The notes: generated by a model not told the origin, from the sequence alone. DNA of 43,611 bases from Dehalococcoidia bacterium (GCA_011191975.1 DUFA01000118.1:15495-59105), one strand, 5' to 3'; counted from the stretch's first letter, positions 15,664-25,033 are shown. A program made the numbers and translations.

Positions 15664-17004
15664 TCATGATACTCTGACCAGGTAATCTTCATCCAGGAAA
15701 TCCTCCACGTTGACTGGAAAAACGGCCCTTGCGATGCTATACTTACCGGAATCTTCCGGTGATAATGCTTCTGCGTATTTTACGGAGATTTCCGCTTTTT
15801 CCCCGTATACAGTGTGCAATATATCCTTCGCATCAGCAGCAAGTTTCTCTTTCGCAGGATTTTGACTCACGAGAGTCAGGATATACCTGGTAGAATCGAT
15901 CTGGTCTAACCGGTATTCATCGATATCGGTCAATACGCCCATTGCATCATCCAGAGTTCGCAGAGTAACCGGTTTTCCATCGCAGGTCAGAGTCAGGCTT
16001 ATGACTCTGCCTTCTATTGCCGAGAGGATAAGCCCTGAATTTCTGCCGCAGGCACACTTACCTGAACTGTCTATCCGGGCCAGGTCACGGATATCGAAAC
16101 GCAGCATATAATACCACGGATTATTAAAGGTGGTAATGATAATTCTGCCGGTCTCCGAATCGCCGTATTCCCTTTTTAAAGGCTGAATATCGACCCGGCA
16201 GAAATCGGTATTCTGGTGGAACTTGCCTTCTTCACACTGCATAAAAACATAGCCTGTCTCGGTAGAACCGTAGGAACTGGCGGTTGGTGAATTAAAAACC
16301 TGGCTGATCTGGCGATAATGAAACCGGGTGGGATATTCATAGGTAAAGACAATAAGGCCGGGCTGGTACACCTTTTTGTCATGCTTAATGGCATAACGGG
16401 ACAGCCTGGCGAGAAAAGATGGGTTGGCTTCGAGGACGACAGGTCTGAATATCTCAAGCTCTTCTATCATCCTGTCCATGTGTTTATCGGTCCATTGTGA
16501 CGGGTCTGTCTTTTCATTGAGAAAGAGGAACCTTGAGAGCCGTCTTTCATCCATCGAGAGATATCCGTTATCCGATGATATACCTACATTCAGAGGATTG
16601 GCCAGGATAGCTTCATGGTGAGTTCCGGTAGCAATTTTATGGGCGAAAGAATTTAGTTTCCACGACCCACGTTCTGAAGCATCCCACCATTGCTGGTTCC
16701 AGATATTGGTTGCACTGATATCACTGGAACCGCTGGTATGAGCAAGACTTATTTCACCATTTTCCAGGGCCTGGTTTACGTCTCGACCCGGCGGAATCAG
16801 TCCTTCAGGAAAGTTTTCACGGATTTGTTTTTTGTAAAGCACCGGCAATGACTGAAACCGGGTATCGACATCGTATTCCGGGCCAGGATCGTAAGGCTTC
16901 CATTTTTGATAAGCAGGGATAGAACTGAGAGAAGTATTTAAGGTGTTCAAGGAGTTTTGATAGTATTTTTCCGAAAAGCCCCATTTACCAGAACGCATTA
17001 ACAC
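15664..17004 (-). CDS. PaaK/CapK-like adenylate-forming enzyme
   Basis: The 446-residue protein resembles phenylacetate-CoA ligase and CapK-type enzymes. It has a P-loop-like AHTSGSSDIS (residues 88-97), the SSYGSTETGY motif (243-252), an RFDIRDLARI segment and a CACGR knuckle just before the C-terminal domain. These enzymes activate carboxylic acids as acyl-adenylates, often then as CoA thioesters. The start is GTG 17004 or ATG 16998, both close behind a weak AGGCGG site. No aromatic degradation genes lie nearby, so an arylacetate substrate is not supported. It is upstream of the S51 peptidase on the same strand. Confidence 0.78.
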   Translation of the reverse strand: MLMRSGKWGFSEKYYQNSLNTLNTSLSSIPAYQKWKPYDPGPEYDVDTRFQSLPVLYKKQIRENFPEGLIPPGRDVNQALENGEISLAHTSGSSDISATNIWNQQWWDASERGSWKLNSFAHKIATGTHHEAILANPLNVGISSDNGYLSMDERRLSRFLFLNEKTDPSQWTDKHMDRMIEELEIFRPVVLEANPSFLARLSRYAIKHDKKVYQPGLIVFTYEYPTRFHYRQISQVFNSPTASSYGSTETGYVFMQCEEGKFHQNTDFCRVDIQPLKREYGDSETGRIIITTFNNPWYYMLRFDIRDLARIDSSGKCACGRNSGLILSAIEGRVISLTLTCDGKPVTLRTLDDAMGVLTDIDEYRLDQIDSTRYILTLVSQNPAKEKLAADAKDILHTVYGEKAEISVKYAEALSPEDSGKYSIARAVFPVNVEDFLDEDYLVRVS

Positions 17005-17338
17005 CGCCTGTAATTTTCTTTCTATGAATAGTATACAGGTTTATGGTGGGTTTAGTCACATTTCCAGGATTTCTTGTGATGGCTGTTATGTCTTTCAGTA
17101 TCGTTGGAATACACCGGACGACGAGACAGTCGATGATATGATCGTATTATTGAACTTAATCAATTGATTGTTTACGGAGACAAGGTGATGACCCGCAACA
17201 AATAGAATGGATTGAGATAACATCATAAGGCATACGCAGTTTTCGGTTATTGATAAACAGAGGAAAACCTTAGTACTTCAATAACATGATTCGGAAAACC
17301 AGATATCTTATCTAAAAATTCTTTCACTTCTGAACATA
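17005..17338. other. Intergenic gap without a gene
   Basis: The interval separates the leftward adenylate-forming gene from the rightward glycan locus. It is AT-rich with no open frame of note. Its right end joins the consensus promoter at 17339-17366. Confidence 0.5.
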
Positions 17339-17366
17339 TTGACAATATTTCTTATATGAGTATAAT
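17339..17366 (+). promoter_or_regulatory. Consensus sigma-70-type promoter of the heptose operon
   Basis: A perfect TTGACA (17339-17344) and a perfect TATAAT (17361-17366) are separated by 16 bases. The predicted start near 17373 gives a leader of about 35 bases before the TTG start of the hddA-like gene. Confidence 0.75.
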
Positions 17367-17408
17367 ATTCAGTGGTGATGTAATAGTATATTTCGAGGGA
17401 ATGGTAAA

Positions 17409-18446
17409 TTGATTGTAGTACAGACTCCATTGAGAGTGAGTTTCCTGGGGGGAGGTACAGATTTCGACGATTTTTTCATGGAGTATGGAGGAGCGGTCGT
17501 CAGTACTGCGGTCGATAAATACGTCTACATAATAGTAAACAAACGTTACGATAATTTGATTAGAGTCAGCTATTCGAAACAGGAAGTTGTAAAGACGGTC
17601 GATGAGCTAGAACATGAAATAATCAGGGAAGCGATGAAAAGGGCCGGCATCACACGGGGAGTTGAGATCATAACTCTCGCCGATGTCCCTTCATATGGTA
17701 CTGGCCTTGGTTCCTCCAGTAGTGTAAGTGTGGGTTTGTTGCACGCTCTTTATGCATACAAGGGTGAACACAAACCACCAAACGTACTTGCTCAAGAAGC
17801 GTGCCGGATCGAGATCGATATTCTCAAGAAGCCAATTGGTAGACAGGATCAATACATCGCAGCATATGGTGATATGCAGTTTATAACCTTTAATAGTGAA
17901 GAAATTACGCTTGAAAAAATCGATATTCCTGATGACGATAAGCAGAGACTTGAAAAGAACTTGCTTCTTTTCGATACCGGTCTGACCAGAAATTCAAATG
18001 AGGTACTCACCGAGCAAGTAAACAACATCAATCTTCAACTTGATACTCTCCATTCCATGAGAGATTCAGCTTACAAAGCGAGAGAATTGATTACTGCTGG
18101 GGCTTTCGATGATTTTGGACTATTACTCGATGAAAACTGGGAGTTAAAAAAGCAACTTTCTTCTATGATCAGTAATCCGGAGATCGATGGTATGTATCAA
18201 GCTGCTCGTAACGCTGGCGCCCTTGGTGGAAAGATCACAGGTTCCGGAGGCGGCGGATTTCTACTGTTATATTGTCCTCGGGATTGTCAAGATAGAGTTC
18301 GTGGTGCCTTAGGTAAATTGAAGGAACTGCCCTTTCGTTTTGAGTGTTCCGGGAGCAGGATAGTCTATTCTAATACTTCAGACCGGATTACCTCAGACGC
18401 AAAAATAAAGTGGGAGGCTGTGGATTCCCGCTCAACAGATTCATAA
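17409..18446 (+). CDS. hddA: D-glycero-D-manno-heptose 7-phosphate kinase (GHMP family)
   Basis: The 345-residue protein is a GHMP kinase of the HddA type: N-terminal PLRVSFLGGGTDFDDF, ATP loop TGLGSSSSVSVG (98-109), DILKKPIGRQDQY, and C-terminal KITGSGGGGFLLL. HddA phosphorylates D-glycero-D-manno-heptose 7-phosphate at C1 (alpha anomer). The start is TTG 17409, because GAGGGA lies eight bases upstream and the ATG at 17401 hits a stop after three codons. Together with gmhA, hddC and gmhB downstream it completes the GDP-heptose route. The call is strengthened by these neighbours; fucokinase-type GHMP relatives are the main alternative. Confidence 0.85.
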   Translation: MIVVQTPLRVSFLGGGTDFDDFFMEYGGAVVSTAVDKYVYIIVNKRYDNLIRVSYSKQEVVKTVDELEHEIIREAMKRAGITRGVEIITLADVPSYGTGLGSSSSVSVGLLHALYAYKGEHKPPNVLAQEACRIEIDILKKPIGRQDQYIAAYGDMQFITFNSEEITLEKIDIPDDDKQRLEKNLLLFDTGLTRNSNEVLTEQVNNINLQLDTLHSMRDSAYKARELITAGAFDDFGLLLDENWELKKQLSSMISNPEIDGMYQAARNAGALGGKITGSGGGGFLLLYCPRDCQDRVRGALGKLKELPFRFECSGSRIVYSNTSDRITSDAKIKWEAVDSRSTDS

Positions 18447-18504
18447 ACATAAGTTTAGGAAGGGCGGGAATTGCATAAGAGTTTGAAGGATTTTGAGTTT
18501 TCAA

Positions 18505-18535
18505 ATCCCCCTTAATCCCCCTTTACAAAGGGGGA
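18505..18535. repeat. C-rich/G-rich hairpin, probable dispersed repeat
   Basis: TCCCCCTTT (18516-18524) pairs with AAAGGGGGA (18527-18535). A partial copy of the arm (ATCCCCCTTA) precedes it. This style of hairpin is dispersed in intergenic regions of several bacterial groups. It lies between hddA and gmhA and could attenuate transcription or stabilise the upstream message. Confidence 0.55.
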
Positions 18536-18635
18536 AGGAGACGACATCTTTCAAAGGGAGAACAAAATAACGAGCGTTCTTGGTAGTAAAGAATCTCATA
18601 TGTGATTTGCTTACGGTCGCTGAAGTGAAAATGAA

Positions 18636-19205
18636 ATGGGAAACTGTAATAAAGAGAAAATAATTAAATATATATCTGATTTGGATGCGTTACTAAGAAA
18701 ATTGCCTGTTGAAGATATAGATCGGGTAGTATCTCTGCTTGATAAGATCCGAGAGGGTGGGCGCCAGGTATTCATTTTTGGAAATGGGGGTTCAGCTGCG
18801 ACCGCATCCCATTTTGCCTGTGATCTATCTAAAGGAGCGATATCAGAAGGTAAACAGAGGATAAAAGCTTTTGCTTTAACAGACAACGTTCATCTACTGA
18901 CTGCGTGGGCAAATGATACTTCTTATGACATGGTTTTTGCTGAACAAATCATCAATTATGTTGAGCCTGGAGACGTTGTTATTGCGATCAGCGGAAGCGG
19001 GAATTCTCCGAATGTACTGAACGGTATTACCGTTGCCAGAGAAAAAGGCGCAACTACAGTAGGATTAATTGGCTTTAGCGGAGGAAAACTTAAAGACCTG
19101 GTTGACATTCACATTATCGCTCCGGTCGATGAAATGGAACGGGCTGAAGATATGCATCTAGTGTTCGAACATATTATTACCGCATGTTTAAGGGAGAGTG
19201 CATGA
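18636..19205 (+). CDS. gmhA: Sedoheptulose 7-phosphate isomerase
   Basis: The 189-residue SIS-domain protein matches GmhA, which converts sedoheptulose 7-phosphate to D-glycero-D-manno-heptose 7-phosphate, the first step of nucleotide-heptose synthesis. Seen: FIFGNGGSAATASHFACDL (residues about 46-64), ISGSGNSPNVL for phosphate binding, and the C-terminal MHLVFEHIITACL with a probable metal-binding His. Its TGA overlaps the next start as ATGA, so translation is coupled. The 189-base gap from hddA holds the hairpin repeat. Confidence 0.88.
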   Translation: MGNCNKEKIIKYISDLDALLRKLPVEDIDRVVSLLDKIREGGRQVFIFGNGGSAATASHFACDLSKGAISEGKQRIKAFALTDNVHLLTAWANDTSYDMVFAEQIINYVEPGDVVIAISGSGNSPNVLNGITVAREKGATTVGLIGFSGGKLKDLVDIHIIAPVDEMERAEDMHLVFEHIITACLRESA

Positions 19206-20182
19206 ACATTCTGGTTACAGGCGGCGCCGGCTATGTTGGTAGTGTCGTTTCCGGACAGCTGGCGAAGCAGGGACATGAAGTATTGGTCCTGGACAATCTG
19301 CAACAGGGCCATCATCCGACTATCGACGAAGATCCCGTATTTTTATGGTTCGATATCGACGAGGTCGATGTTCTTGAAGATATATTGGTTCATTGCAGGA
19401 TAGACGCGGTGGTGCATATGGCGGCGGAAACCGTCATAGAGCATTCCCTGACCGACCCCGGGCGTTATTTCAAGATCAACATTATCGATGGTATCAGACT
19501 ACTCGATACCATGGTAAAGAGTAATGTGAAGAAGATTATTTTCTCATCCAGCGCTTCCATTTACGGTGAACCGGAAAGTTCTTTAATCGAGGAAGACCAT
19601 CCTAAAAATCCCGTGAACAGCTATGGCGAAACAAAACTGATGTTTGAAAACATCCTGAAATGGTACGGATACGCCTATGGTCTTAAACATATCTCGCTAC
19701 GTTATTTTAACACTGCCGGTGCAAGTGGGAATCACGGTGAGGATCACAGGCCGGAAACGCACCTGATTCCGAATGTACTAAACACTGCGATTTATCCTGA
19801 CAAGCCCGTGGCTGTTTTCGGGATCGATTATCCGACTCGCGACGGTTCGTGTATAAGAGATTTTGTCCACGTAGCCGATATTGCCAGAGCTCACATCCTG
19901 GCTCTTGAAAAACTGGATGAATTCAGCGGTAGAGCTTACAACCTTGGCAGCGGAAAAGGATATTCGGTCCTGGAGGTTATCGATATTGCCAGGGAAGTGA
20001 CCGGAGTAGATATACCTGTCGAAATTCGCCCGAGGCGTGTCGGCGATCCGGCAATGCTTGTAGCGGATATAACTCGTGCCAGAGTGGAACTTGGATGGAA
20101 GACCGAGTATTCCACATTAAAAGAGATTATTGAAAGTGCCTGGAAATGGATAAAAGAACATCCCGATGGATATGAATTCTAA
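19202..20182 (+). CDS. NAD-dependent epimerase, UDP-glucose 4-epimerase (GalE)-like
   Basis: The start is ATG 19202, overlapping the gmhA stop (ATGA); the ATG at 19184 would only add six residues. The 326-residue extended short-chain dehydrogenase shows the Rossmann motif TGGAGYVGS, a Ser-rich active-site strand FSSSASIYG, the catalytic NSYGETK (Tyr-x-x-x-Lys) and RYFNTAGASG, as in GalE. It most likely epimerises a UDP-hexose or, given the operon, a nucleotide sugar used in the same glycan. It lies inside the heptose set, so a role in modifying GDP-heptose is conceivable but unproven. Confidence 0.82.
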   Translation: MNILVTGGAGYVGSVVSGQLAKQGHEVLVLDNLQQGHHPTIDEDPVFLWFDIDEVDVLEDILVHCRIDAVVHMAAETVIEHSLTDPGRYFKINIIDGIRLLDTMVKSNVKKIIFSSSASIYGEPESSLIEEDHPKNPVNSYGETKLMFENILKWYGYAYGLKHISLRYFNTAGASGNHGEDHRPETHLIPNVLNTAIYPDKPVAVFGIDYPTRDGSCIRDFVHVADIARAHILALEKLDEFSGRAYNLGSGKGYSVLEVIDIAREVTGVDIPVEIRPRRVGDPAMLVADITRARVELGWKTEYSTLKEIIESAWKWIKEHPDGYEF

Positions 20183-20921
20183 TATCGAGAAGGCAATGAT
20201 CCTGGCTGCCGGTAAGGGTACCCGGTTGGGACCTTTAACTGTCGATATCCCGAAGTCCCTGCTGCCGGTGGGAAATACCCCGGTTATCGTCCACCAGTTA
20301 CGCTGGCTTAAAAGCTACGGGGTAAACAAGGTAGTCATCAATCTCTACCATAAAGGTGACAGGATCAAAGAAGAACTTGGCGATGGTACAGGATATGGTA
20401 TGGAAATACATTATTCTCCTGAAGAAGTACTTCTCGGAACCGCAGGCGGAGTAAAACGGATGGAAGGATTATTTGATGAGATATTTTATGTGATATATGG
20501 AGATACCATTTCCGATGTGAACCTTTCATCGATGGTTGATTTTCACAGGCAAAAGCAAGCACTCATGACAATTGTGTTATTTAAGATTGAACGTACATGG
20601 GAGACAGGTGTCGTTGAAATTAATGAGGATGGGAAAATAATCAGTTTCACTGAGAAACCTCCTAAAGGCGACGAGTGTAGCAATTTTTCGAGTGGAGGTA
20701 TATATATTCTCGAACCGGAAATATTCAAATTCATACCCAATAACGATTCTTGTGATTTTGGTTATGATGTTCTCCCCCGGTTGATAGAAGAGAATGTGCC
20801 AGTTTATGGATATCTTCTTAACTCGAATGAATACTTGATAGATATTGGGACTATTGAGAAGTATCGTCAGGCAAACGAAGATATGAATGCCGGAAGAGTG
20901 AAGATACTGTATGAGGAATAA
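20166..20921 (+). CDS. hddC: D-glycero-alpha-D-manno-heptose 1-phosphate guanylyltransferase-like nucleotidyltransferase
   Basis: The 251-residue protein is a sugar-phosphate nucleotidyltransferase with the signature MILAAGKGTRLGPLT...PKSLLPVGNTPVI near the N-terminus, FYVIYGDTISD for the metal-binding Asp, and ITFTEKP-like SFTEKPPKG. Size and operon position fit HddC, which makes GDP-D-glycero-alpha-D-manno-heptose. It overlaps the epimerase by 17 bases and gmhB by 11 bases. A glucose-1-phosphate thymidylyl- or mannose-1-phosphate guanylyl-type activity cannot be excluded from sequence alone. Confidence 0.82.
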   Translation: MDMNSNIEKAMILAAGKGTRLGPLTVDIPKSLLPVGNTPVIVHQLRWLKSYGVNKVVINLYHKGDRIKEELGDGTGYGMEIHYSPEEVLLGTAGGVKRMEGLFDEIFYVIYGDTISDVNLSSMVDFHRQKQALMTIVLFKIERTWETGVVEINEDGKIISFTEKPPKGDECSNFSSGGIYILEPEIFKFIPNNDSCDFGYDVLPRLIEENVPVYGYLLNSNEYLIDIGTIEKYRQANEDMNAGRVKILYEE

Positions 20922-21459
20922 AGCTGTATTTCTCGATCGTGACGGTGTAATTTGCAGAGATGTTAATTACTGTAGCCGTCCGGAGGATCTTAAACTTCTA
21001 CCAACTGTTCCTCAGGCTATTAAGTTACTTAATGATCATAATTATTTAACGATAGTGATTACTAACCAGTCCGGAATAGCCCGCGGTTATTTTACTCATA
21101 AAATACTTTCCGATATCCACAACAAGATGATTGATGAATTTGCCAGATTCAATGCCCGGATCGATGATATTCGATACTGCCCTCATCATCCGGATGAAGG
21201 ATGTAATTGCAGAAAGCCCGGAACAGCATTATTTGAACAAGCGATCCAAAAGCATGCAATTAACACTAAGGCATCTTTCATGATAGGGGATGAACAGAAA
21301 GATATTGATGCAGGGAGAGCTATGGGATGCAGAACGGTCTTAGTTACGAATAGTGTGACTCATAAGAAAGAGTGTTTATTAAGAGCGGATTATACAGCTT
21401 TAAATCTTCTGGATGCCGTTAACTGGATCCTTACACTTAAATTTCACCTTTATTTTTAA
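20911..21459 (+). CDS. gmhB: D-glycero-D-manno-heptose 1,7-bisphosphate 7-phosphatase
   Basis: The 182-residue HAD-IIIA phosphatase has the DxD motif (Asp9, Asp11 in FLDRDGVI), TNQSG for motif II, RKPGT for motif III and MIGDEQKDIDAG for motif IV. The GmhB/HisB-N zinc loop is Cys90, His92, Cys98, Cys100 (CPHHPDEGCNC). GmhB removes the 7-phosphate of heptose bisphosphate. It overlaps hddC by 11 bases and completes the four-enzyme GDP-heptose pathway. A histidinol phosphatase role is unlikely in this context. Confidence 0.88.
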   Translation: MRNKAVFLDRDGVICRDVNYCSRPEDLKLLPTVPQAIKLLNDHNYLTIVITNQSGIARGYFTHKILSDIHNKMIDEFARFNARIDDIRYCPHHPDEGCNCRKPGTALFEQAIQKHAINTKASFMIGDEQKDIDAGRAMGCRTVLVTNSVTHKKECLLRADYTALNLLDAVNWILTLKFHLYF

Positions 21460-21515
21460 AAAGCATTATCTTAGCAATCTGCACATAATAACAGATCATG
21501 GAAGGAGAATCTAGT

Positions 21516-22208
21516 ATGTCAGCATTAAAATTCAACCATACAACACTTACCGTAATTATTCCTACCTTTAATGAAGAGAATAACATAGTACCTGTTCTTT
21601 CTGGATTGCCTGATATAGTCGATGAGGTATTAGTAGTGGATGGTCATTCCACTGACAATACTGTCAACAAGGTAAGAGAACTTTTACCGGATGCAAATAT
21701 CCTTTTTCAACCTGGAAGAGGAAAAGGTGATGCATTACGACATGGATTCAACAATGCGCAAGGTGACATAATAGTAACTATAGATGCCGATGGTTCAATG
21801 GATCCGGCAGAAATTCCTGCTTATATTGAACCGATACTGAATGGTTATGACTATGTGAAAGGATCACGGTTTCTGCCTCAGGGCGGAACAACCGATATGG
21901 TCTGGTATCGCAAGCTGGCAAACAAGATGTTTGTTATTCTCGTCAATGTTTTCTATGGCAGTAGATATACGGACCTGTGTTATGGATATAATGCTTTACA
22001 TAAACGTGTACTGGATAAGATTACCTATGGAAGTGACGGTTTTGAGATTGAAACCGAAATGCACATAAAAGCAAAAAAACATAACCTGTTAATCGCAGAG
22101 GTACCAAGTTTTGAGGATAAAAGAGTGCACGGAGAAGGCAAATTAAAGACATTTTCGGATGGATGGCGGATACTGAAAACGATCTTGAGAGAGAGGGTTG
22201 CTAAATAG
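21516..22208 (+). CDS. Family 2 glycosyltransferase (dolichyl-phosphate-mannose synthase-like)
   Basis: The 230-residue GT2 enzyme opens with VIIPTFNEENNIVPVL. It carries the DXD-like IVTIDADGSMDP, RFLPQGGTT and GYNALHKRVLD, typical of polyprenyl-phosphate hexose synthases. I choose ATG 21516, eight bases after AAGGAG; the ATG at 21498 precedes that ribosome site. No C-terminal membrane helix is seen, so it should be peripheral. It probably loads a sugar onto a polyprenyl carrier, which would supply the GT-C-type membrane proteins encoded nearby. It ends the rightward heptose operon and is convergent with the membrane protein gene at 22298. Confidence 0.82.
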   Translation: MSALKFNHTTLTVIIPTFNEENNIVPVLSGLPDIVDEVLVVDGHSTDNTVNKVRELLPDANILFQPGRGKGDALRHGFNNAQGDIIVTIDADGSMDPAEIPAYIEPILNGYDYVKGSRFLPQGGTTDMVWYRKLANKMFVILVNVFYGSRYTDLCYGYNALHKRVLDKITYGSDGFEIETEMHIKAKKHNLLIAEVPSFEDKRVHGEGKLKTFSDGWRILKTILRERVAK

Positions 22209-22297
22209 CCATAATTCAAGAATCTAAATGATATTTTGTGATTATGTGCCCTACGTGAATATTATTGGGGTTGAAGAATCAATATCAAATTAAGAAT

Positions 22298-23779
22298 TTA
22301 GTCATCCCTGATAATATATACATTATCATGTACCAGTATTAAATTTGGGTTAGAACAACTCTGACGGGTATACACAAGACTGATTTCATTGTCAACTAAG
22401 AACGTAGTATTCTGGCATTCACTATCTAGGAACTCATAAATCTCATGATCGATTTCTGTTGGAGTCATAATAATCCGACTGGTAATCCTCAGCCCGGTTA
22501 CTGCCGAAAATGCGGTGCCTTTCCAGGGATCGATGAGAGCTTTGATATTTTGACCACCATAGTGTTCTCTAATCCAACAAAAAGCCTGATAATCTCGCTC
22601 ATCTATCATTTTGTAGTAGGGAGTTGATTGTCGTTGAGGTACAAGGGTTATTACAACCAGAATAATCAACATGCCTGCAAGAATCATTTGCCCATATTGA
22701 ACGATGCGACGAGGAATGCTGGTGAAAAGTGAATAATTTAACTCCATTTTTCTCAAGGCAGCTAGTCCCACGCCAGCAATAATATTCGCTATCAGAAGTG
22801 CGTACAGGAGCCCTCGTTCATATAAACCAGTGATGCCGTAATGAAACTGGTAATACAACATTATGAATAACAATAAAATTATGAACCCAACCAGCAAACT
22901 GAAAATTCGCTTGTTAGGTCGAATACTGATGAAAAAAACCCCAACCAGGCACATTCCAAATGTAACGTATCCTAAAGAATCAACAAGCCAGGGGAAATCA
23001 ACGTGTATAGAGATTGCGTGAAGATCGAAAATTCCAGCCAGAACCTGGACAACATATCGGGATGCGAAAGGATATGATAGGAGGAACGGTAACAATGAAG
23101 CCACACCAAATCGTACACTGCTTTTCCAATCCTCTTTTATATTCAATAATAAATAAGGAAAACAAATTACGACTATAGCAACAGCTGTGTATGCATGGAA
23201 AGAAAGCAGGTAGAGAATAAATAGGGCTAACACGATTGATCCTTTCCAGTTATTGATATTGTGTATTATGAATAATGATAAAGGTATGAAAAGTAATCCT
23301 GTTGCTACCGGTACTAAGAAAGCCGGACCTAATATACCAACGGTAGTAGGCAGCAAACTAATAAAAAAAGCGGACTCAAGGCCGAAACCTCGCCGTTTTC
23401 CCATGATGTAAGTCGCCAGAATAACCATGCTGAAGATAAAACTGGGGATATAACGAAATATTAAAAGCCAATCCAAACCACATATTTTGTGTAACACACC
23501 CAATAGTAGATGAAATCCTCGCTCAGCAAACTGAAATAACCATGGCTGACCACCATAAAAAGGATCTATCAGATCAACCGCACTACCTTGTGTCAGTATC
23601 TGTCTTGCGCAAGCCATGCCGAACCATTCATCCAGGTGGAGAGGGTAAATATAATTCTGCCGAGGTATCCAGGCAATATAATTACCCAGCACTACTATTA
23701 GAATCAACAAGAAATACTCAGTTTTTGTGGCTGTTATCTTTTTAAAACTTCCGCTTATTGTTTGAATACAGGATCTCAT
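22298..23779 (-). CDS. Multi-pass membrane protein, GT-C-like glycosyltransferase
   Basis: The 493-residue protein has about ten hydrophobic helices. A short extracytoplasmic loop after the first one contains HLDEW, the acidic position expected for the catalytic site of GT-C enzymes. A soluble C-terminal part (residues about 400-493) ends the protein. GT-C enzymes transfer sugars from polyprenyl-phosphate donors outside the membrane. No specific family can be named, so the substrate is open. The ribosome site is weak. It is encoded divergently from the GT2 gene at 23963. Confidence 0.62.
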   Translation of the reverse strand: MRSCIQTISGSFKKITATKTEYFLLILIVVLGNYIAWIPRQNYIYPLHLDEWFGMACARQILTQGSAVDLIDPFYGGQPWLFQFAERGFHLLLGVLHKICGLDWLLIFRYIPSFIFSMVILATYIMGKRRGFGLESAFFISLLPTTVGILGPAFLVPVATGLLFIPLSLFIIHNINNWKGSIVLALFILYLLSFHAYTAVAIVVICFPYLLLNIKEDWKSSVRFGVASLLPFLLSYPFASRYVVQVLAGIFDLHAISIHVDFPWLVDSLGYVTFGMCLVGVFFISIRPNKRIFSLLVGFIILLLFIMLYYQFHYGITGLYERGLLYALLIANIIAGVGLAALRKMELNYSLFTSIPRRIVQYGQMILAGMLIILVVITLVPQRQSTPYYKMIDERDYQAFCWIREHYGGQNIKALIDPWKGTAFSAVTGLRITSRIIMTPTEIDHEIYEFLDSECQNTTFLVDNEISLVYTRQSCSNPNLILVHDNVYIIRDD

Positions 23780-23891
23780 TTCAATTTAGCATTCTTTAAT
23801 AACGTAATATACTCGGTGGCTTCTCTATCATGAAAATGCCTTTTAACACTACCGATCATTAAATAAGTACTTATACGAAAACTCCTTTATA

Positions 23892-23919
23892 TTGACTAAT
23901 ATATCATAACTGATATAAT
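23892..23919 (+). promoter_or_regulatory. Extended -10 promoter for the GT2/flippase pair
   Basis: TTGACT (23892-23897), 16-base spacer, then TATAAT (23914-23919) preceded by TGA, an extended -10. The expected start near 23926 is about 37 bases before the GTG start at 23963. Confidence 0.6.
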
Positions 23920-23962
23920 ATAAAAATACATCATATATTCACAATATGGAGTCTCTTCAAAG

Positions 23963-24949
23963 GTGTCGATTAAACATAATGAGTCATTCAAGGTATCCGT
24001 AATTATTTGCTGTTACACGTTTGAGCGTTTGAATGATATTGTTGAAGCAATAGAATCAGTATTAACTCAGACACTTACACCTTTGGAGCTTATTGTAGCT
24101 GTCGATAACAACGAAGAACTATATCAACAACTTATTACCCTAAAATTCCCCAATACAAGGGTAATACTAAATACTAAAGCCCGTGGCTTTTCTCAAACGA
24201 AAAACCTGGGTATCTTAAAATCTAAAGGGCATATAGTAGCCTTTTTGGATGATGATGCCGTTGCGGAAAAAACCTGGTTGGAAAAACTGACAAAATCATT
24301 CTCACCCGCGAAACAGATTGATTATGAATTTTCCTCGCAAAAACACGTTGTTGCCACAGGAGGAATGACCATTCCCAGATGGTCTCAAGGCGCACCTCCT
24401 TTCTGGTTCCCAGAAGAGTTAAACTGGGCAGTTGGGGGAACTTATAAAGGACTTCCTCTGCACGAAAACCAGATGAGAAATGTTATGGGGGGAAATTGCG
24501 CAATTCGTAAGGATGTGTTCAACAAAACGGGTTTGTTTGGGACTCAATTTGGACGTGTCGGGGATACTGGCGTGGCAGAGGAAGCTGAATTTTGCCTGAG
24601 GCTTAAAACTCATTTCCCGCACTCAATCATTCTCTTTGAAGCTGATGCGGTTGTCTATCATAAAGTATCAATTTCTCGATCTTCTCTGAATTACCTTAAA
24701 AAGAGAGCCTTTGATGAAGGGAAAAGTAAAGGAAGATTAATAAGTTTCAACCAAGTGAAATCGCCACAATTGCTGACAACAGAAAACTCATACCTTCAAT
24801 ACCTTCTTTTTTATGCTATACCCGGGCGTCTTAAATGTTTTTACAGGAGAGATAGTTTACCAAAGATACTTGCGATTATTATCGCCATAACAGCAACTGT
24901 TATAGGTTATATATCAGGGAGAATAGAGCGATCCAAGATACCTAAATAG
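23963..24949 (+). CDS. Family 2 glycosyltransferase
   Basis: The 328-residue protein begins at GTG and has a GT-A fold: VSVIICCYTFERLNDIVEAIESV, the DXD-type AFLDDDAVAEKTWL, GGNCAIRKDVF, and a GVAEEAEFCLRL segment resembling the ED/Q-rich acceptor-side motif. A C-terminal hydrophobic segment (residues about 302-318) may anchor it in the membrane. It probably adds a sugar to the lipid-linked glycan in the cytoplasm. The flippase gene follows after 84 bases on the same strand. Confidence 0.82.
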   Translation: MSIKHNESFKVSVIICCYTFERLNDIVEAIESVLTQTLTPLELIVAVDNNEELYQQLITLKFPNTRVILNTKARGFSQTKNLGILKSKGHIVAFLDDDAVAEKTWLEKLTKSFSPAKQIDYEFSSQKHVVATGGMTIPRWSQGAPPFWFPEELNWAVGGTYKGLPLHENQMRNVMGGNCAIRKDVFNKTGLFGTQFGRVGDTGVAEEAEFCLRLKTHFPHSIILFEADAVVYHKVSISRSSLNYLKKRAFDEGKSKGRLISFNQVKSPQLLTTENSYLQYLLFYAIPGRLKCFYRRDSLPKILAIIIAITATVIGYISGRIERSKIPK

Positions 24950-25033
24950 CTGTTACGAAGTGTTAACCACTTTCCGATCACTATATCATTTTCGAATATT
25001 CTGAATTTCGTTATTTGAAAGAGACGGCATTTT

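Noticed and set aside
18516-18535. Intrinsic terminator of hddA
   Set aside because: The hairpin is followed by GGAG-rich sequence without a T-run, and the downstream genes complete the same pathway, so full termination is unlikely.
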